Source: Paenibacillus polymyxa (GTDB lineage: Bacteria > Bacillota > Bacilli > Paenibacillales > Paenibacillaceae). Taken from it: DNA of 64,000 nucleotides. This document shows, piece after piece, positions 9,404-17,371 of this stretch (its first letter is position 1; each line of letters starts with the position of its first letter). Position numbers and translations under genes: made by a program. Under the pieces are notes generated by a model. That model ran no database searches and had not been told where the DNA came from. It saw only the letters and a program-made list of their open reading frames with translations. The DNA lies in NCBI RefSeq assembly GCF_018614975.1, contig NZ_JAGGNR010000015.1:25298-89297 (forward strand), read 5' to 3'.

Positions 9404-10497
9404 TACAACTGCTTCCTCCTTGCTGCAAATACCCATCTTCGCTGCAATTGGAAACTGAGCAGGAACAGCATGGCATCACAGACGAATTTCGCCAATTTCT
9501 CATCTACGAAGAGAACGGTATGGAATATATATACACCGGTACTGGAAAGCAAAATCACTACTCCGCATAACGTTAGATAGCGCCATAGACTTCCCTGGCT
9601 ATCCTCCTTGCGGAATACAAAGTGTCTGTTCAGTACATAGTTGACCACAATGGAAATCACTCTCGCAATCACGGTTGCAAGCAGAATTCTTAGATAGTGT
9701 TGCTCACCCAACATGGGCCGCAACGCGTCGATCAAAAACCAGGCGATGCCCAAATCAACAACCGAACTGGCCACCGATGATGAAATGAACCGCAGGAAAT
9801 TGGAGAACAGCACTCCCATGACCCGAGCACTATCCTGAATCGCTTTAAAATGAGTGCCCGCATTGCCATTCTCATAAATGACTTGGATTGGCATGGTATG
9901 AATCTGTATGCCAGACTGAATGCACGAGATAAGCATCTGCAGCTCATATTCAAATCGAGTGCCGCGAACATCCTGCATAAACGCAAGTAACCCTGGACCG
10001 AAGGCACGAAGCCCAGTCTGGGTATCTGACAGCTTTTTACCATACAACATGGCAAAAATAAAGGAGGTCATCCGATTGCCTAACAGGGACTTTGGGGGTA
10101 TATTCCCCTCACTGAAGTTCCTTACCCCAAGCACCAATGAGTCCGGATGAAGCCTTGCTTCTTGGGCTATGCGGTATACATCCTCAGCTGCGTGTTGTCC
10201 GTCTGAATCAGCGGTTACAACGAAGGAGGATGCGTCGAACTGTTGACCAATATACTCAAATCCGGTCTTGAGTGCCGCACCCTTCCCCTGATTTTCCGCA
10301 TGTGTCAGCAGAGTACAACCGTTCTCACGAAGCTCCTCAAAAATCGACTGGTAGGCCTCACCAGATCCGTCGTCCACAATGACAATATTTGTCAATCCAT
10401 ACTCTCGCAATTGCCTTACATAGGCTGGAAGTCTCTCATCCGGTTCAAGCGATGGAATGAGGATGATCGTTTCGCCGTTTTGTCTACCTATAATCAT
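9403..10497 (-). CDS. GT2 glycosyltransferase fused to GtrA-type membrane domain
   Basis: N-terminal GT2 domain of the DPM1/polyprenyl-phosphate glycosyltransferase kind (about residues 8-225): IVIVDDGSG nucleotide-binding loop, TADSDGQH as the DxD site, and SDTQTGLRAFG. It is followed by a GtrA-like domain with four TM helices (about 235-360). Such fusions are known to load a sugar on undecaprenyl phosphate and flip it. The ATG at 10497 is preferred; a TTG at 10512 would add five residues without a ribosome site. First gene of the operon that continues, through a TAGTG stop/start overlap, into the PilZ glycosyltransferase. Probably supplies lipid-linked sugar to the downstream GT-C-like protein (inference). 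Confidence 0.88.
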   Translation of the reverse strand: MIIGRQNGETIILIPSLEPDERLPAYVRQLREYGLTNIVIVDDGSGEAYQSIFEELRENGCTLLTHAENQGKGAALKTGFEYIGQQFDASSFVVTADSDGQHAAEDVYRIAQEARLHPDSLVLGVRNFSEGNIPPKSLLGNRMTSFIFAMLYGKKLSDTQTGLRAFGPGLLAFMQDVRGTRFEYELQMLISCIQSGIQIHTMPIQVIYENGNAGTHFKAIQDSARVMGVLFSNFLRFISSSVASSVVDLGIAWFLIDALRPMLGEQHYLRILLATVIARVISIVVNYVLNRHFVFRKEDSQGSLWRYLTLCGVVILLSSTGVYIFHTVLFVDEKLAKFVCDAMLFLLSFQLQRRWVFAARRKQL

Positions 10498-10670
10498 CCT
10501 GATAAGCCTCAATTCGACATATTTTCACAGATTCTTTTTTGAATATTGTGAGTATAACATCGAAAAGGCATACAGTAAACGAATAACTTGTATATATATT
10601 GGTAAAAAAGTTGCACTCTTTTATAAGCGAATTCATAGGCGAAAAATACTAGTAGAGGGTTAGTCTAGCA

Positions 10671-10904
10671 CTACTCGAACAATTGGACATTCGGCTCTCG
10701 TTTCAGCACATGTACCAGCATGGCATGCAGTTGTCCACGATGGTGATAGAAGTGCGCCTGCGTATCCAGAAGCCACTCAAAGCGTGGATGAACGCCTTCC
10801 CAGAATGCCGTCGTTTCTCGCAAAAGTTCATCTTCTGTCTCCATCGACCGATTGGACATGCTTCGACTTACAAATCTGGACGGATGGCCACTTATGCGGA
10901 TCAT
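10671..10904 (-). pseudogene. C-terminal remnant of a DinB-family protein
   Basis: The 77 codons end with HFYHHRGQLHAMLVHVL, the last helix and third metal-binding histidine region of DinB/YfiT-type four-helix enzymes, preceded by TTAFWEGVHPRFEWLLDTQ. Typical family members are about 150-170 residues; the first three helices are absent and no homologous sequence precedes the first codon. The 5' part appears deleted, adjacent to the YheC/D gene on the other strand. Thiol-transferase function is lost by inference. Confidence 0.6.
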
Positions 10905-10953
10905 GAATTTGAATTAGAATTACCGTAGACGATTGAAAAAGGCTGTGATTCCA

Positions 10954-11676
10954 ATGTTATTCGAAAGAGACAAATGGTTACAGTATGGCATTCTGAGCGA
11001 TGAGCCCTCTCTCGCAGAACGGTTGCCAGAAACAGAGTTGCTTGAGAAGGATACGCTAACAAAGATGCTTCTTCAATATCCCAGCGTTGTACTGAAACCT
11101 CGCAATGGGAGTTACGGAAGGGATATCCTGTTCATTAGACGAGACGGCGCAAAAGCCTATCGTATTCAAAATGAAAATAACACGGTCACCATGAGAGACA
11201 ACGATCAGTTACTCGATTGGCTCGAACAAACGAACAAAAGTGATGAATATATTGTCCAAAAGCGTCTGCAGCTTGCTCAAATTAAACACAGGCCGTTCGA
11301 CATTCGGATCATGGTTCAGCGCAAAAAAGGCTCCTCGTCCACTTGGAACGTGACAGGTTCCTATGCTAAAGTTGCGGCACAAGGATACCAAGTCACCAAT
11401 GTGAATAACCGACCCATTCCAGTGCTTAAGGCACTGAGACTAGCTCGAATTGGAGATCGGCGCTTGCTTGTCAAAGCGGAACAAGTTGCACGATTAGCCG
11501 CCATACGATTGGGACAGCATTACCCCATGCTTAGACAAGTCGGGTTCGATATAGCCGTTGACAAGAAACGGCGAATTTGGATCATCGAAGGCAATTATCA
11601 ACCGGATTTGCGTCCTTTCCGACTCATGAAAGACTCCTTGATGTACCGCAGAATATTATGGTACAAGAAACATTAA
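10954..11676 (+). CDS. YheC/YheD-family ATP-grasp protein
   Basis: About 240 residues of the YheC/YheD family (endospore coat-associated in Bacillus). Visible ATP-grasp elements: VVLKPRNGSYGRDIL (lysine and glycine-rich loop), YIVQKRLQL, FDIRIMVQRK with the family FDIR motif, and the terminal metal-site segment WIIEGNYQPDL (acidic plus Asn). Family function is spore-related, but reaction and substrate are unknown. The start is uncertain: ATG at 10954 with a weak AAAAAGG, or TTG at 10933 without a ribosome site. Monocistronic; the hairpin at 11685-11718 follows. The next gene on the opposite strand may also be a spore-surface protein. Confidence 0.8.
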   Translation: MLFERDKWLQYGILSDEPSLAERLPETELLEKDTLTKMLLQYPSVVLKPRNGSYGRDILFIRRDGAKAYRIQNENNTVTMRDNDQLLDWLEQTNKSDEYIVQKRLQLAQIKHRPFDIRIMVQRKKGSSSTWNVTGSYAKVAAQGYQVTNVNNRPIPVLKALRLARIGDRRLLVKAEQVARLAAIRLGQHYPMLRQVGFDIAVDKKRRIWIIEGNYQPDLRPFRLMKDSLMYRRILWYKKH

Positions 11677-11684
11677 AACAAAAA

Positions 11685-11718
11685 AGACGACCTGCCTGCT
11701 ATCCCGGGCAAGTCGTCT
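11685..11718 (-). terminator. Terminator of the 11760-12101 gene
   Basis: AGACGAC...GTCGTCT stem with inner TGCC/GGGCA pairing, followed on the minus strand by TTTTTTG. It may also stop the convergent YheC/D transcript, but the plus side has no U tract. Confidence 0.75.
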
Positions 11719-11759
11719 CTCCATATTTCGTGCCTAATCTCGATATTAACCCTCTTCGG

Positions 11760-12101
11760 TTATTTCCGGCATTTTCTAATCGCACTTGTAACACGTGTCA
11801 CTCGGAACTGATTAACCCCTACCTGTATAATGGCGAACTGGCTGTACGAAGTACCGGAAGAGGTATAAGGTTCAGCCTCAATATTCCCACTCGGTGTTCT
11901 AACCGTCGCAGTGATTCTAGTTACCAGGCACACACCACGGTCGGAAGATCTCCAAGTCTCGTCACGCTGAACGCTATATCTATCGTTGCTACAAAAGATG
12001 GATGCATACTCCACTACTCCACTCGCATTAAACGAAGTAGAATTATAGATCTGAACAGGGTCATAACCACCTCTAGGTGCTCCAGGTCTTCTATTTCCCA
12101 T
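11760..12101 (-). CDS. Small hypothetical protein, possible spore-surface/appendage-like fold
   Basis: 113 residues starting MGNRRPGAPRGGYDP, with AAAGGAGG 9 bases upstream of the ATG at 12101. The protein is rich in Ser, Thr, Val and aromatic residues with a predicted all-beta pattern and three cysteines (IFCSND, RGVCLV, IRKCRK), no signal peptide and no TM. The segment SGNIEAEPYTSSGTSYSQFA followed by IIQVGVNQFRV resembles, in spacing only, the beta-strand pattern of DUF3992 endospore-appendage (Ena) subunits; this is a weak guess. It lies convergent to a YheC/D gene. I do not recognise it with certainty. Confidence 0.55.
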   Translation of the reverse strand: MGNRRPGAPRGGYDPVQIYNSTSFNASGVVEYASIFCSNDRYSVQRDETWRSSDRGVCLVTRITATVRTPSGNIEAEPYTSSGTSYSQFAIIQVGVNQFRVTRVTSAIRKCRK

Positions 12102-12247
12102 TCTCAAAACCTCCTTTTTTATTGATAGTCTATTAAATGCAATTGAATTGTTTTGGTAAGGTATAAATGTGGACAAGGTAGAAAAAGTGTGTTTATACAG
12201 TGGTAGAGGAAAACTAGTAGCTTTGATGTCATAACTCAAACACAAAA

Positions 12248-12275
12248 AACCACCCTTTACTGTGCAAAGGTGGTT
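12248..12275 (-). terminator. Minus-strand terminator-like hairpin without assigned gene
   Basis: AACCACC/GGTGGTT stem with AAAG/CTTT-like inner pairing, followed on the minus strand by TTTTTTG. No convincing gene lies upstream of it on the minus strand until the L25 gene, which has its own terminator at 12681-12713. Confidence 0.6.
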
Positions 12276-12680
12276 CGCGAATTATAGATCTACTGTTAGT
12301 ATCATCTTATTGGCCAATTGAGTCGAAACGGTACATACTAGAAGGTCAAAACTCTCCAAATTGCAGATGCTTCTATTCTGCCGCCTCTGCCAACCATGCT
12401 TGCATAGCCGGAAATTCTGCCCGATTCCAACGCCAAAACTTCCCACGACCATGCAGAGATGCTTGGCGCATGTCCCTCGCCAGTAGTGTATAACGTACAA
12501 TAATAGTAACCTTCACCATTTTCAAAAAGAGTGCAAAAAAGACGTTCTGGCGGCAGTGAAAAGGTAGCGAAATATCAGGATCATTGCGCCTGTACGCGAG
12601 CAAAAGACATACGTGAGGTGAATTCCAGACTACCCGCCTTGTGAGGATGGAAGCACTTCAACATCTCGTAATCAGCACAA
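12276..12680. other. Intergenic stretch without supported gene
   Basis: Short minus-strand open frames exist here (for example one ending near 12373 with KFWRWNRAEFPAMQAWLA) but they lack a ribosome site and recognisable homology. This may be decayed coding sequence; nothing firm can be called. Confidence 0.4.
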
Positions 12681-12713
12681 ATTAGCCGTACAGATGATCA
12701 CCCGTACGGCTAA
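12681..12713 (-). terminator. Terminator of the L25/Ctc gene
   Basis: Perfect 11-base inverted repeat ATTAGCCGTAC ... GTACGGCTAAT with an 11-base loop, 35 bases past the stop codon of the L25 gene. Confidence 0.7.
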
Positions 12714-12747
12714 TTTTGACTTATTCAGCTTTGCGAATTTGGAATTG

Positions 12748-13293
12748 TTAAGGTTTAACTACAGAGAGAAGAGACTCATTCCCCTCAGAGATCACCGTCA
12801 CATCTGGAGCAAACGTTGCATCACTTACATGTAGCGTTTCTCCAAGTTCCATAGCACTAATGTCAAATTCAATCGACGTTGGCAAGTGTCTCGGCAATGC
12901 CTCCACTTCAATAGAAGATAATTGAACTTGCACGACTCCGCCCTGCTTTGTGCCAATCGGTGTGCCGTTGAACTTGACAGGAATTTTTGTGCGCATGATC
13001 TCATTGGTCTGCACCTGTTGAAAATCCACATGAATCAAATCTCGTGTAACCGAATCACGTTGGAGGTCTTCCAATAATACGGTCAATGAACCTTTCTCTT
13101 CAAACTGCAATTCAATAAAACCAGACGCTCCTTGCTTCAACCATTTTTGAAATTCTATTGTTGGAATATGAATCATCTCATTCTCCGTATTTCTGCCAAA
13201 CACAATACCTGGCAAACGCCCGGATTTACGTAGATCCTTAAGTCGAGAAGAATTTAATGGAATGCGGGTCTCCGCTTGAAAACGAGTAGTCAT
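12748..13293 (-). CDS. 50S ribosomal protein L25/general stress protein Ctc
   Basis: 181 residues with the two-domain CTC organisation: N-terminal L25 beta-barrel that binds 5S rRNA (RLKDLRKSGRLPGIVFG, the L25 signature, about residues 18-34) and a C-terminal TL5-type beta domain (LPRHLPTSIEFDISAMELG). In Bacillus, ctc is a sigma-B stress gene next to spoVC; here it stands alone among accessory genes, so it may be a second copy. GAGGAGCG precedes the ATG at 13293. The ribosome site lies within a 28-codon upstream ORF that stops one base before this start (TAG-C-ATG), which implies translational coupling. Confidence 0.9.
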   Translation of the reverse strand: MTTRFQAETRIPLNSSRLKDLRKSGRLPGIVFGRNTENEMIHIPTIEFQKWLKQGASGFIELQFEEKGSLTVLLEDLQRDSVTRDLIHVDFQQVQTNEIMRTKIPVKFNGTPIGTKQGGVVQVQLSSIEVEALPRHLPTSIEFDISAMELGETLHVSDATFAPDVTVISEGNESLLSVVKP

Positions 13294-13294
13294 G

Positions 13295-13381
13295 CTATGT
13301 TCGCTCCTCTTTATTAAATGATATTTTCACATTTTTCATACTCATCCAACCATCCCCTGTAGGGGCTAAAGAGAGAAACAT
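13295..13381 (-). CDS. 28-codon upstream ORF coupled to the L25/Ctc gene
   Basis: The ORF begins MFLSLAPTGDGWMSMKNV, with GGAGG 10 bases upstream of the ATG at 13381, and its TAG is separated from the L25 start by one base. The early codons cross a CCCCTACAGGGG hairpin. Good ribosome site plus stop/start adjacency argue for a translated leader; no homology is recognised. Position and coupling are seen, function is inferred. Confidence 0.45.
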   Translation of the reverse strand: MFLSLAPTGDGWMSMKNVKISFNKEERT

Positions 13382-13454
13382 AGCATCACCACCTCCATAT
13401 ACGATCCAATTGATTTTAAAATACATTTAATGTAAGCACCCATAATATACATGA

Positions 13455-13484
13455 AGGCACTCTACTCCGAAGAGTAGAATGCCT
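13455..13484 (-). other. Stable hairpin with UUCG tetraloop
   Basis: On the minus strand CTACTC-TTCG-GAGTAG with outer AGGCA/TGCCT pairing: a C(UUCG)G tetraloop of high stability. No U tract follows. It could end the transcript of the 13662-13964 gene or form part of the leader of the L25 gene. Confidence 0.5.
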
Positions 13485-13661
13485 ATGGGATGCTTCAACC
13501 CTATCATAGAAACCTAGATTTGTCGATTTAACCCCATGATATGATCAAAAGCGTCTCCTTTCAGTCCGCGTCGTTGATCAGCATAGAGACCACCCCAACG
13601 ATGGAGTGGCCTTCATGTCCTCATCTCTAAATTTATATATCCTCGATACTCGTTGGATTCG

Positions 13662-13964
13662 TCAGAATTTATCATCTTGTACCAGAATATGATACATATC
13701 CAATGTCTCAATAACATAGTCTTCCGCAATGTTGCCAAGTGTCGTATTCAGCGGAATGTCATATTCCCGCGTAAATATAGATATACGATCTGTTCTGCTA
13801 TGTAACATATAAGCCTTAATCGTGCGCGAAATATCTGCCGTATGTTCAACATAAGCAAGCCGCGAGGTGTTGATGTTATGTGCAAAGGACTCTGCTCCTT
13901 CAATCTCGAAGAACGGCCTGAAGGATATTCCTGTGTCGTTCACATGTTTTAAGCCATGGCGCAC
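13662..13964 (-). CDS. Hypothetical protein of about 100 residues
   Basis: The GTG at 13964 lies 5 bases after GGGAGAGG, the only good start; longer versions of the frame run into the terminator at 14015-14062. The product is soluble, with the segments FRPFFEIEGAESFAHNI and TLGNIAEDYVIETLDMYHI. No family is recognised. It is placed between the L25 and 5'-nucleotidase genes, same strand. It could be a remnant of a larger protein. Confidence 0.4.
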   Translation of the reverse strand: MRHGLKHVNDTGISFRPFFEIEGAESFAHNINTSRLAYVEHTADISRTIKAYMLHSRTDRISIFTREYDIPLNTTLGNIAEDYVIETLDMYHILVQDDKF

Positions 13965-14014
13965 GTTGGCCTCTCCCACAATATACTTGAGCTTTACACC
14001 ACCAAGCGTGAAAA

Positions 14015-14062
14015 AACACATCCTACATTGGGATATAACCTTCTCCCAATCGGATGTGTTTT
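14015..14062 (-). terminator. Terminator of the 5'-nucleotidase gene
   Basis: AACACATCC ... GGATGTGTT outer stem with inner TTGGGA/TCCCAA pairing, followed on the minus strand by TTTTTT. It lies 35 bases past the stop of the gene at 14097. Confidence 0.85.
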
Positions 14063-14096
14063 CCTGTTTTAATATAAAATTTGACTAAGTTCTAAA

Positions 14097-16220
14097 TTAT
14101 GAAGCTTTTGCTGCAACAGCTTTTTCAATTAATGCTTTTGCATCGTTAGTAGTCAGACCTTTTTTAGGTTGAAGTGATTTTTTATCTGTTCCAGCAAAAA
14201 TACCTTTGTTAATCAGTTTTGCCATAGGTTTAATTGCATAGGCGGACACAGATTTACCATCTTCGAAACTAGCAATAATCGTAGCAGCGTCTTTATCAGT
14301 CGCTTGATCTTTTACCAACTTAGCAAGAATGGTAGCAGCTTCTTCACGCGTGATATCCCGATCAGGATAGAAGTTTCCACCATAACCTTGAATGAATCCA
14401 GCATGCGTAGCTTCAGCAATCGCATCTGCATATGCAGCATTAGCCGCAACATCCTTGAATGCAGGTGCTGTAGCTACTTCGTTAAGTTTCAACATGTCGA
14501 CCAGAGCACTTACAAATTCAGCACGAGAAATGACTTCTGTTGTTACAGGTGTTTCTGTTGGCTCGCTAGATGCAGCCAGGTTTGTGATACGTCCTTCATT
14601 TTTAGCTACGATGCTACCGCCTTTATACGTGTCTACGATGTATTGGTAGAATACATCCAGATCGATAGGACCTGCCAGGGATGATTTAGCATCCAACAGC
14701 ACTTTATAGTTATCTCCACCTGCTGCCATAAAGTTGTTAACTACAGCCGTATATGTTTTTGCAGGATCAATTGGTGTTCCATCTTCCAGAGTAAGACCAG
14801 TAATACGTTCTGCCACTGGCTTATTGAAATCTGCAGTGTATTTCAAACCAGAGATTTGGAGTGTTTTGGTATTAGGTGTACCGTCAGCATTCGTACCCCA
14901 TTGCTGCTGCAACAAGGTTTTAACCTGTTTGCCAGTCAGCTCAAGTTTCACTAGAGTATTACCGAACGGTTGGATTTTGGCAAGATCAGCAAAGGTCACA
15001 TCGCCTTGTGGCAGATCCGCACGAATACCGCCTGGATTCATAAATGAAAAGTCAGCAGCACTTGCCTTATCCCCAAAGTCTGCTTCACGCATTGAATCTG
15101 CAATGAGGTTGCCTAGAGGGGCTTCGTTATTATAAGCATCTGTACGGGTAACAGAACCATCCGTTGTGCCTACTGGCTTCGTCAGCTCAGGATGCTTGTC
15201 TAATGATTTTTTGATAATAGCTAAAGATTCAGGATCTTCTTTTACACCCTCTTGGATAGTCGTTGTAACGGTCGCTGATTTTTCAGTAACATCCCCGGTA
15301 GCAGGGTCAATCATCAGCTTGATATCTTCAAACGCCGTACCATAGGAATAAGCTTGAACGATCAACTTTCCATTCACTTCACCATTAGCCAAAGCATGAT
15401 TGTCACCTGCAACGATCACGTCAACAGGGGAATCTGCTGGTAGAGCTTTTGCCAAATCAGCCGCTTCTCCAGTGGTTACGCCTTCTTTGGTTGATGCCGG
15501 ATCATGCGCCAACACGATGATCGTTTCTACGCCCTTATCTTGCAACTCTTTAGCATATTTATTAACGGCTTCCACTTCTTCTTCTGCGCTTAAGAAACGC
15601 ACACCAGCGGTACCCGATGGGGATACTTTGGCAGGAGTAGACTTCGTCACTAATCCGATAAATCCAATTTTGACTCCGCCCACTTCTTTAATCACATAGG
15701 GCTGAATCAATGTTTTGCCAGTAGCGGTATCAATGACGTTAGCATTGACGTAATCAAATTTTGCACCAGCATGCGTTACCTTACCTTCTTTTGGATCAAG
15801 GCCACCAAAGATCTGTGCCTTTAATGCAGCGATACCTTGGTCGAATTCATGATTCCCCAAGGACCCTACATCAAATCCCATCATATTCATCCATTCCATG
15901 GTAGGCTCGTCACGATCCAGAGATGAGGCTGGAGCAGATGCACCAACAGAGTCTCCATTATGGAAGAGTAGGGAGTGTTCATATTTGGCTTGAGTCTCTT
16001 TGAGATAGGTTGCTAGAATTGGAGCCGTTCCTGCCTTCTTATCACCCACGATTGATGTGGTATCTAACTGACCGTGGAAATCATTGATTCCAATCAAGTG
16101 TACTTCTACATCGTTACCTGCGGCAGAGACAGAACCTGCTGCGCCCAATAGTTGCGTGAGTAATAGTGCAGCAGTAGCTACACGCAGTGTGCTTTTACCC
16201 AAAACTTTTTTCCAAAACAT
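14097..16220 (-). CDS. Secreted SLH-anchored 5'-nucleotidase/metallophosphoesterase (UshA/YfkN-like)
   Basis: 707 residues: signal peptide about 1-33 (cut after VSAAG-like site), calcineurin-type metallophosphatase domain about 38-300, 5'-nucleotidase C-terminal substrate domain about 350-555 (SFMNPGGIRADL, NNFMAAGGDNY), then about two S-layer homology repeats (565-705) that hold the protein on secondary cell-wall polymer. Metal motifs: GINDFHG, HNGDSVG, GNHEFDQG and IVLAHDP are intact, but the final motif reads VAGDNHAL where GHxH or GHxQ is usual, so one histidine ligand is aspartate. Expected to dephosphorylate nucleotides outside the cell for phosphate or nucleoside salvage. Monocistronic with its own terminator. 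Confidence 0.9.
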   Translation of the reverse strand: MFWKKVLGKSTLRVATAALLLTQLLGAAGSVSAAGNDVEVHLIGINDFHGQLDTTSIVGDKKAGTAPILATYLKETQAKYEHSLLFHNGDSVGASAPASSLDRDEPTMEWMNMMGFDVGSLGNHEFDQGIAALKAQIFGGLDPKEGKVTHAGAKFDYVNANVIDTATGKTLIQPYVIKEVGGVKIGFIGLVTKSTPAKVSPSGTAGVRFLSAEEEVEAVNKYAKELQDKGVETIIVLAHDPASTKEGVTTGEAADLAKALPADSPVDVIVAGDNHALANGEVNGKLIVQAYSYGTAFEDIKLMIDPATGDVTEKSATVTTTIQEGVKEDPESLAIIKKSLDKHPELTKPVGTTDGSVTRTDAYNNEAPLGNLIADSMREADFGDKASAADFSFMNPGGIRADLPQGDVTFADLAKIQPFGNTLVKLELTGKQVKTLLQQQWGTNADGTPNTKTLQISGLKYTADFNKPVAERITGLTLEDGTPIDPAKTYTAVVNNFMAAGGDNYKVLLDAKSSLAGPIDLDVFYQYIVDTYKGGSIVAKNEGRITNLAASSEPTETPVTTEVISRAEFVSALVDMLKLNEVATAPAFKDVAANAAYADAIAEATHAGFIQGYGGNFYPDRDITREEAATILAKLVKDQATDKDAATIIASFEDGKSVSAYAIKPMAKLINKGIFAGTDKKSLQPKKGLTTNDAKALIEKAVAAKAS

Positions 16221-16734
16221 GAATGAAAAAACCCCTCTCCAATTTTAGATCCTGAGATATTTTACCATAGTTCAATTCATAAAAATCATAAAATATATAA
16301 AATGTATGTAAAAATTTTGGGAGATTGATAGAGGAGATGAATACCTATGTCTCGAGCTGCACCAAAATTAGTGTTTGGCTTCAATTTATTCAAGCGAATA
16401 ATAGGTTTTTTTCTAGCTCAGGAGACGAGACATTATGACGCATTGGACTTGTGATAGATTCAAAATTTCATATAGAAAAATATGGCTTTTATATTTTTTG
16501 TTGCTATAATGGAAAATAAAGTATGCACTTTCGCCTGATGATGCAACTCCTCTACTAAAGAACATTTAGCCTCCACCTCCTAACACACACACATCCCATT
16601 ACATAATATGTATCAAAGATTTTCACACTTTCTATTAAAGGAGGTGACCGTTGGGAGCATTTTAGATCTTAGTTCCCCTTTTACATCAATTGAGGCTAGC
16701 TTTAACCATTATAAGAAAAATAGGAGCGTGTCCA
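16221..16734. other. Divergent intergenic region between nucleotidase and lectin genes
   Basis: AT-rich, presumably holding both promoters. It contains AAAGGAGGTGA at 16637-16647, a perfect anti-16S ribosome site, followed 6 bases later by TTG GGA GCA TTT TAG, a four-codon frame that is in phase with the lectin start at 16735. No other gene is seen. Confidence 0.5.
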
Positions 16735-17361
16735 ATGAACAAACGGCTTTTTCCCAGATCTTTTCGCATTCTTATGGCTTGCTTGTTAATTCTTGCATTT
16801 GCCGTACCAGCAACGGCTTCTGCTGGCTATCTTGGAGATAAACTCACGATCGGCCAAAGCATGGCAAAGGGTGACTATCTCACCTCTCAAGATGGCAGGT
16901 TCTCAGCCATTTGGCAAAATGACGGGAACTTTGTTATCTATCAAAATGGTTCTTCGCTCTGGAGTAGCGGAACTAGTAATAGTGGGGCTCTTTCATTCAA
17001 TTTTGAATCACAGTACGGGAAACCTGTCATCTATAAATATGGCATGAAATATCAAGATGTTTACCAATATGGTTATCGTTATGGTTTCAACCCGGCTACA
17101 GGTAAATTCGAATATTACACCGGTTGGGGATGGGATAAAGTTTTGATGATTGATACTTCTGTACAGGTAGCTGCTTGGTCTCCCAATACCACCTCATGGA
17201 TTCCAGGTCATCACGGGAGCAGCTTACCAGCTAACACAACAGGTGACACACTGGTCATGCAAAGTGATGGGAATTTAGTTCTCTATAATACAACGCTGAC
17301 CAATAGCAATTATCCGAACAGCTGGATTCCTGTCTGGGCTTCGAATACGGGCGGGCGTTAA
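16735..17361 (+). CDS. Secreted bulb-type (mannose-binding) lectin-domain protein
   Basis: 208 residues: signal peptide about 1-31 (ATASA cleavage), then a B-lectin (monocot mannose-binding lectin, MMBL) beta-prism fold. One carbohydrate site is canonical (MQSDGNLVLYN, matching QxDxNxVxY) and another degenerate (WQNDGNFVIYQ). Between them is a Tyr-rich insert (about residues 98-135, YQDVYQYGYRYGF). In Pseudomonas, tandem MMBL proteins are lectin-like bacteriocins; in Bacillota the role is mostly unknown. AGGAGCGTG precedes the ATG at 16735. A hairpin terminator follows 10 bases after the stop, so it is monocistronic. Function (surface glycan binding or antagonism) is inference. Confidence 0.85.
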   Translation: MNKRLFPRSFRILMACLLILAFAVPATASAGYLGDKLTIGQSMAKGDYLTSQDGRFSAIWQNDGNFVIYQNGSSLWSSGTSNSGALSFNFESQYGKPVIYKYGMKYQDVYQYGYRYGFNPATGKFEYYTGWGWDKVLMIDTSVQVAAWSPNTTSWIPGHHGSSLPANTTGDTLVMQSDGNLVLYNTTLTNSNYPNSWIPVWASNTGGR

Positions 17362-17371
17362 AATTAGATCG

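Noticed and set aside
12373..12603. 76-codon minus-strand frame ending AEFPAMQAWLAEAAE
   Set aside because: It lacks a ribosome site and recognisable homology and the N-terminal part looks random; possibly decayed sequence, but not supportable as a gene.
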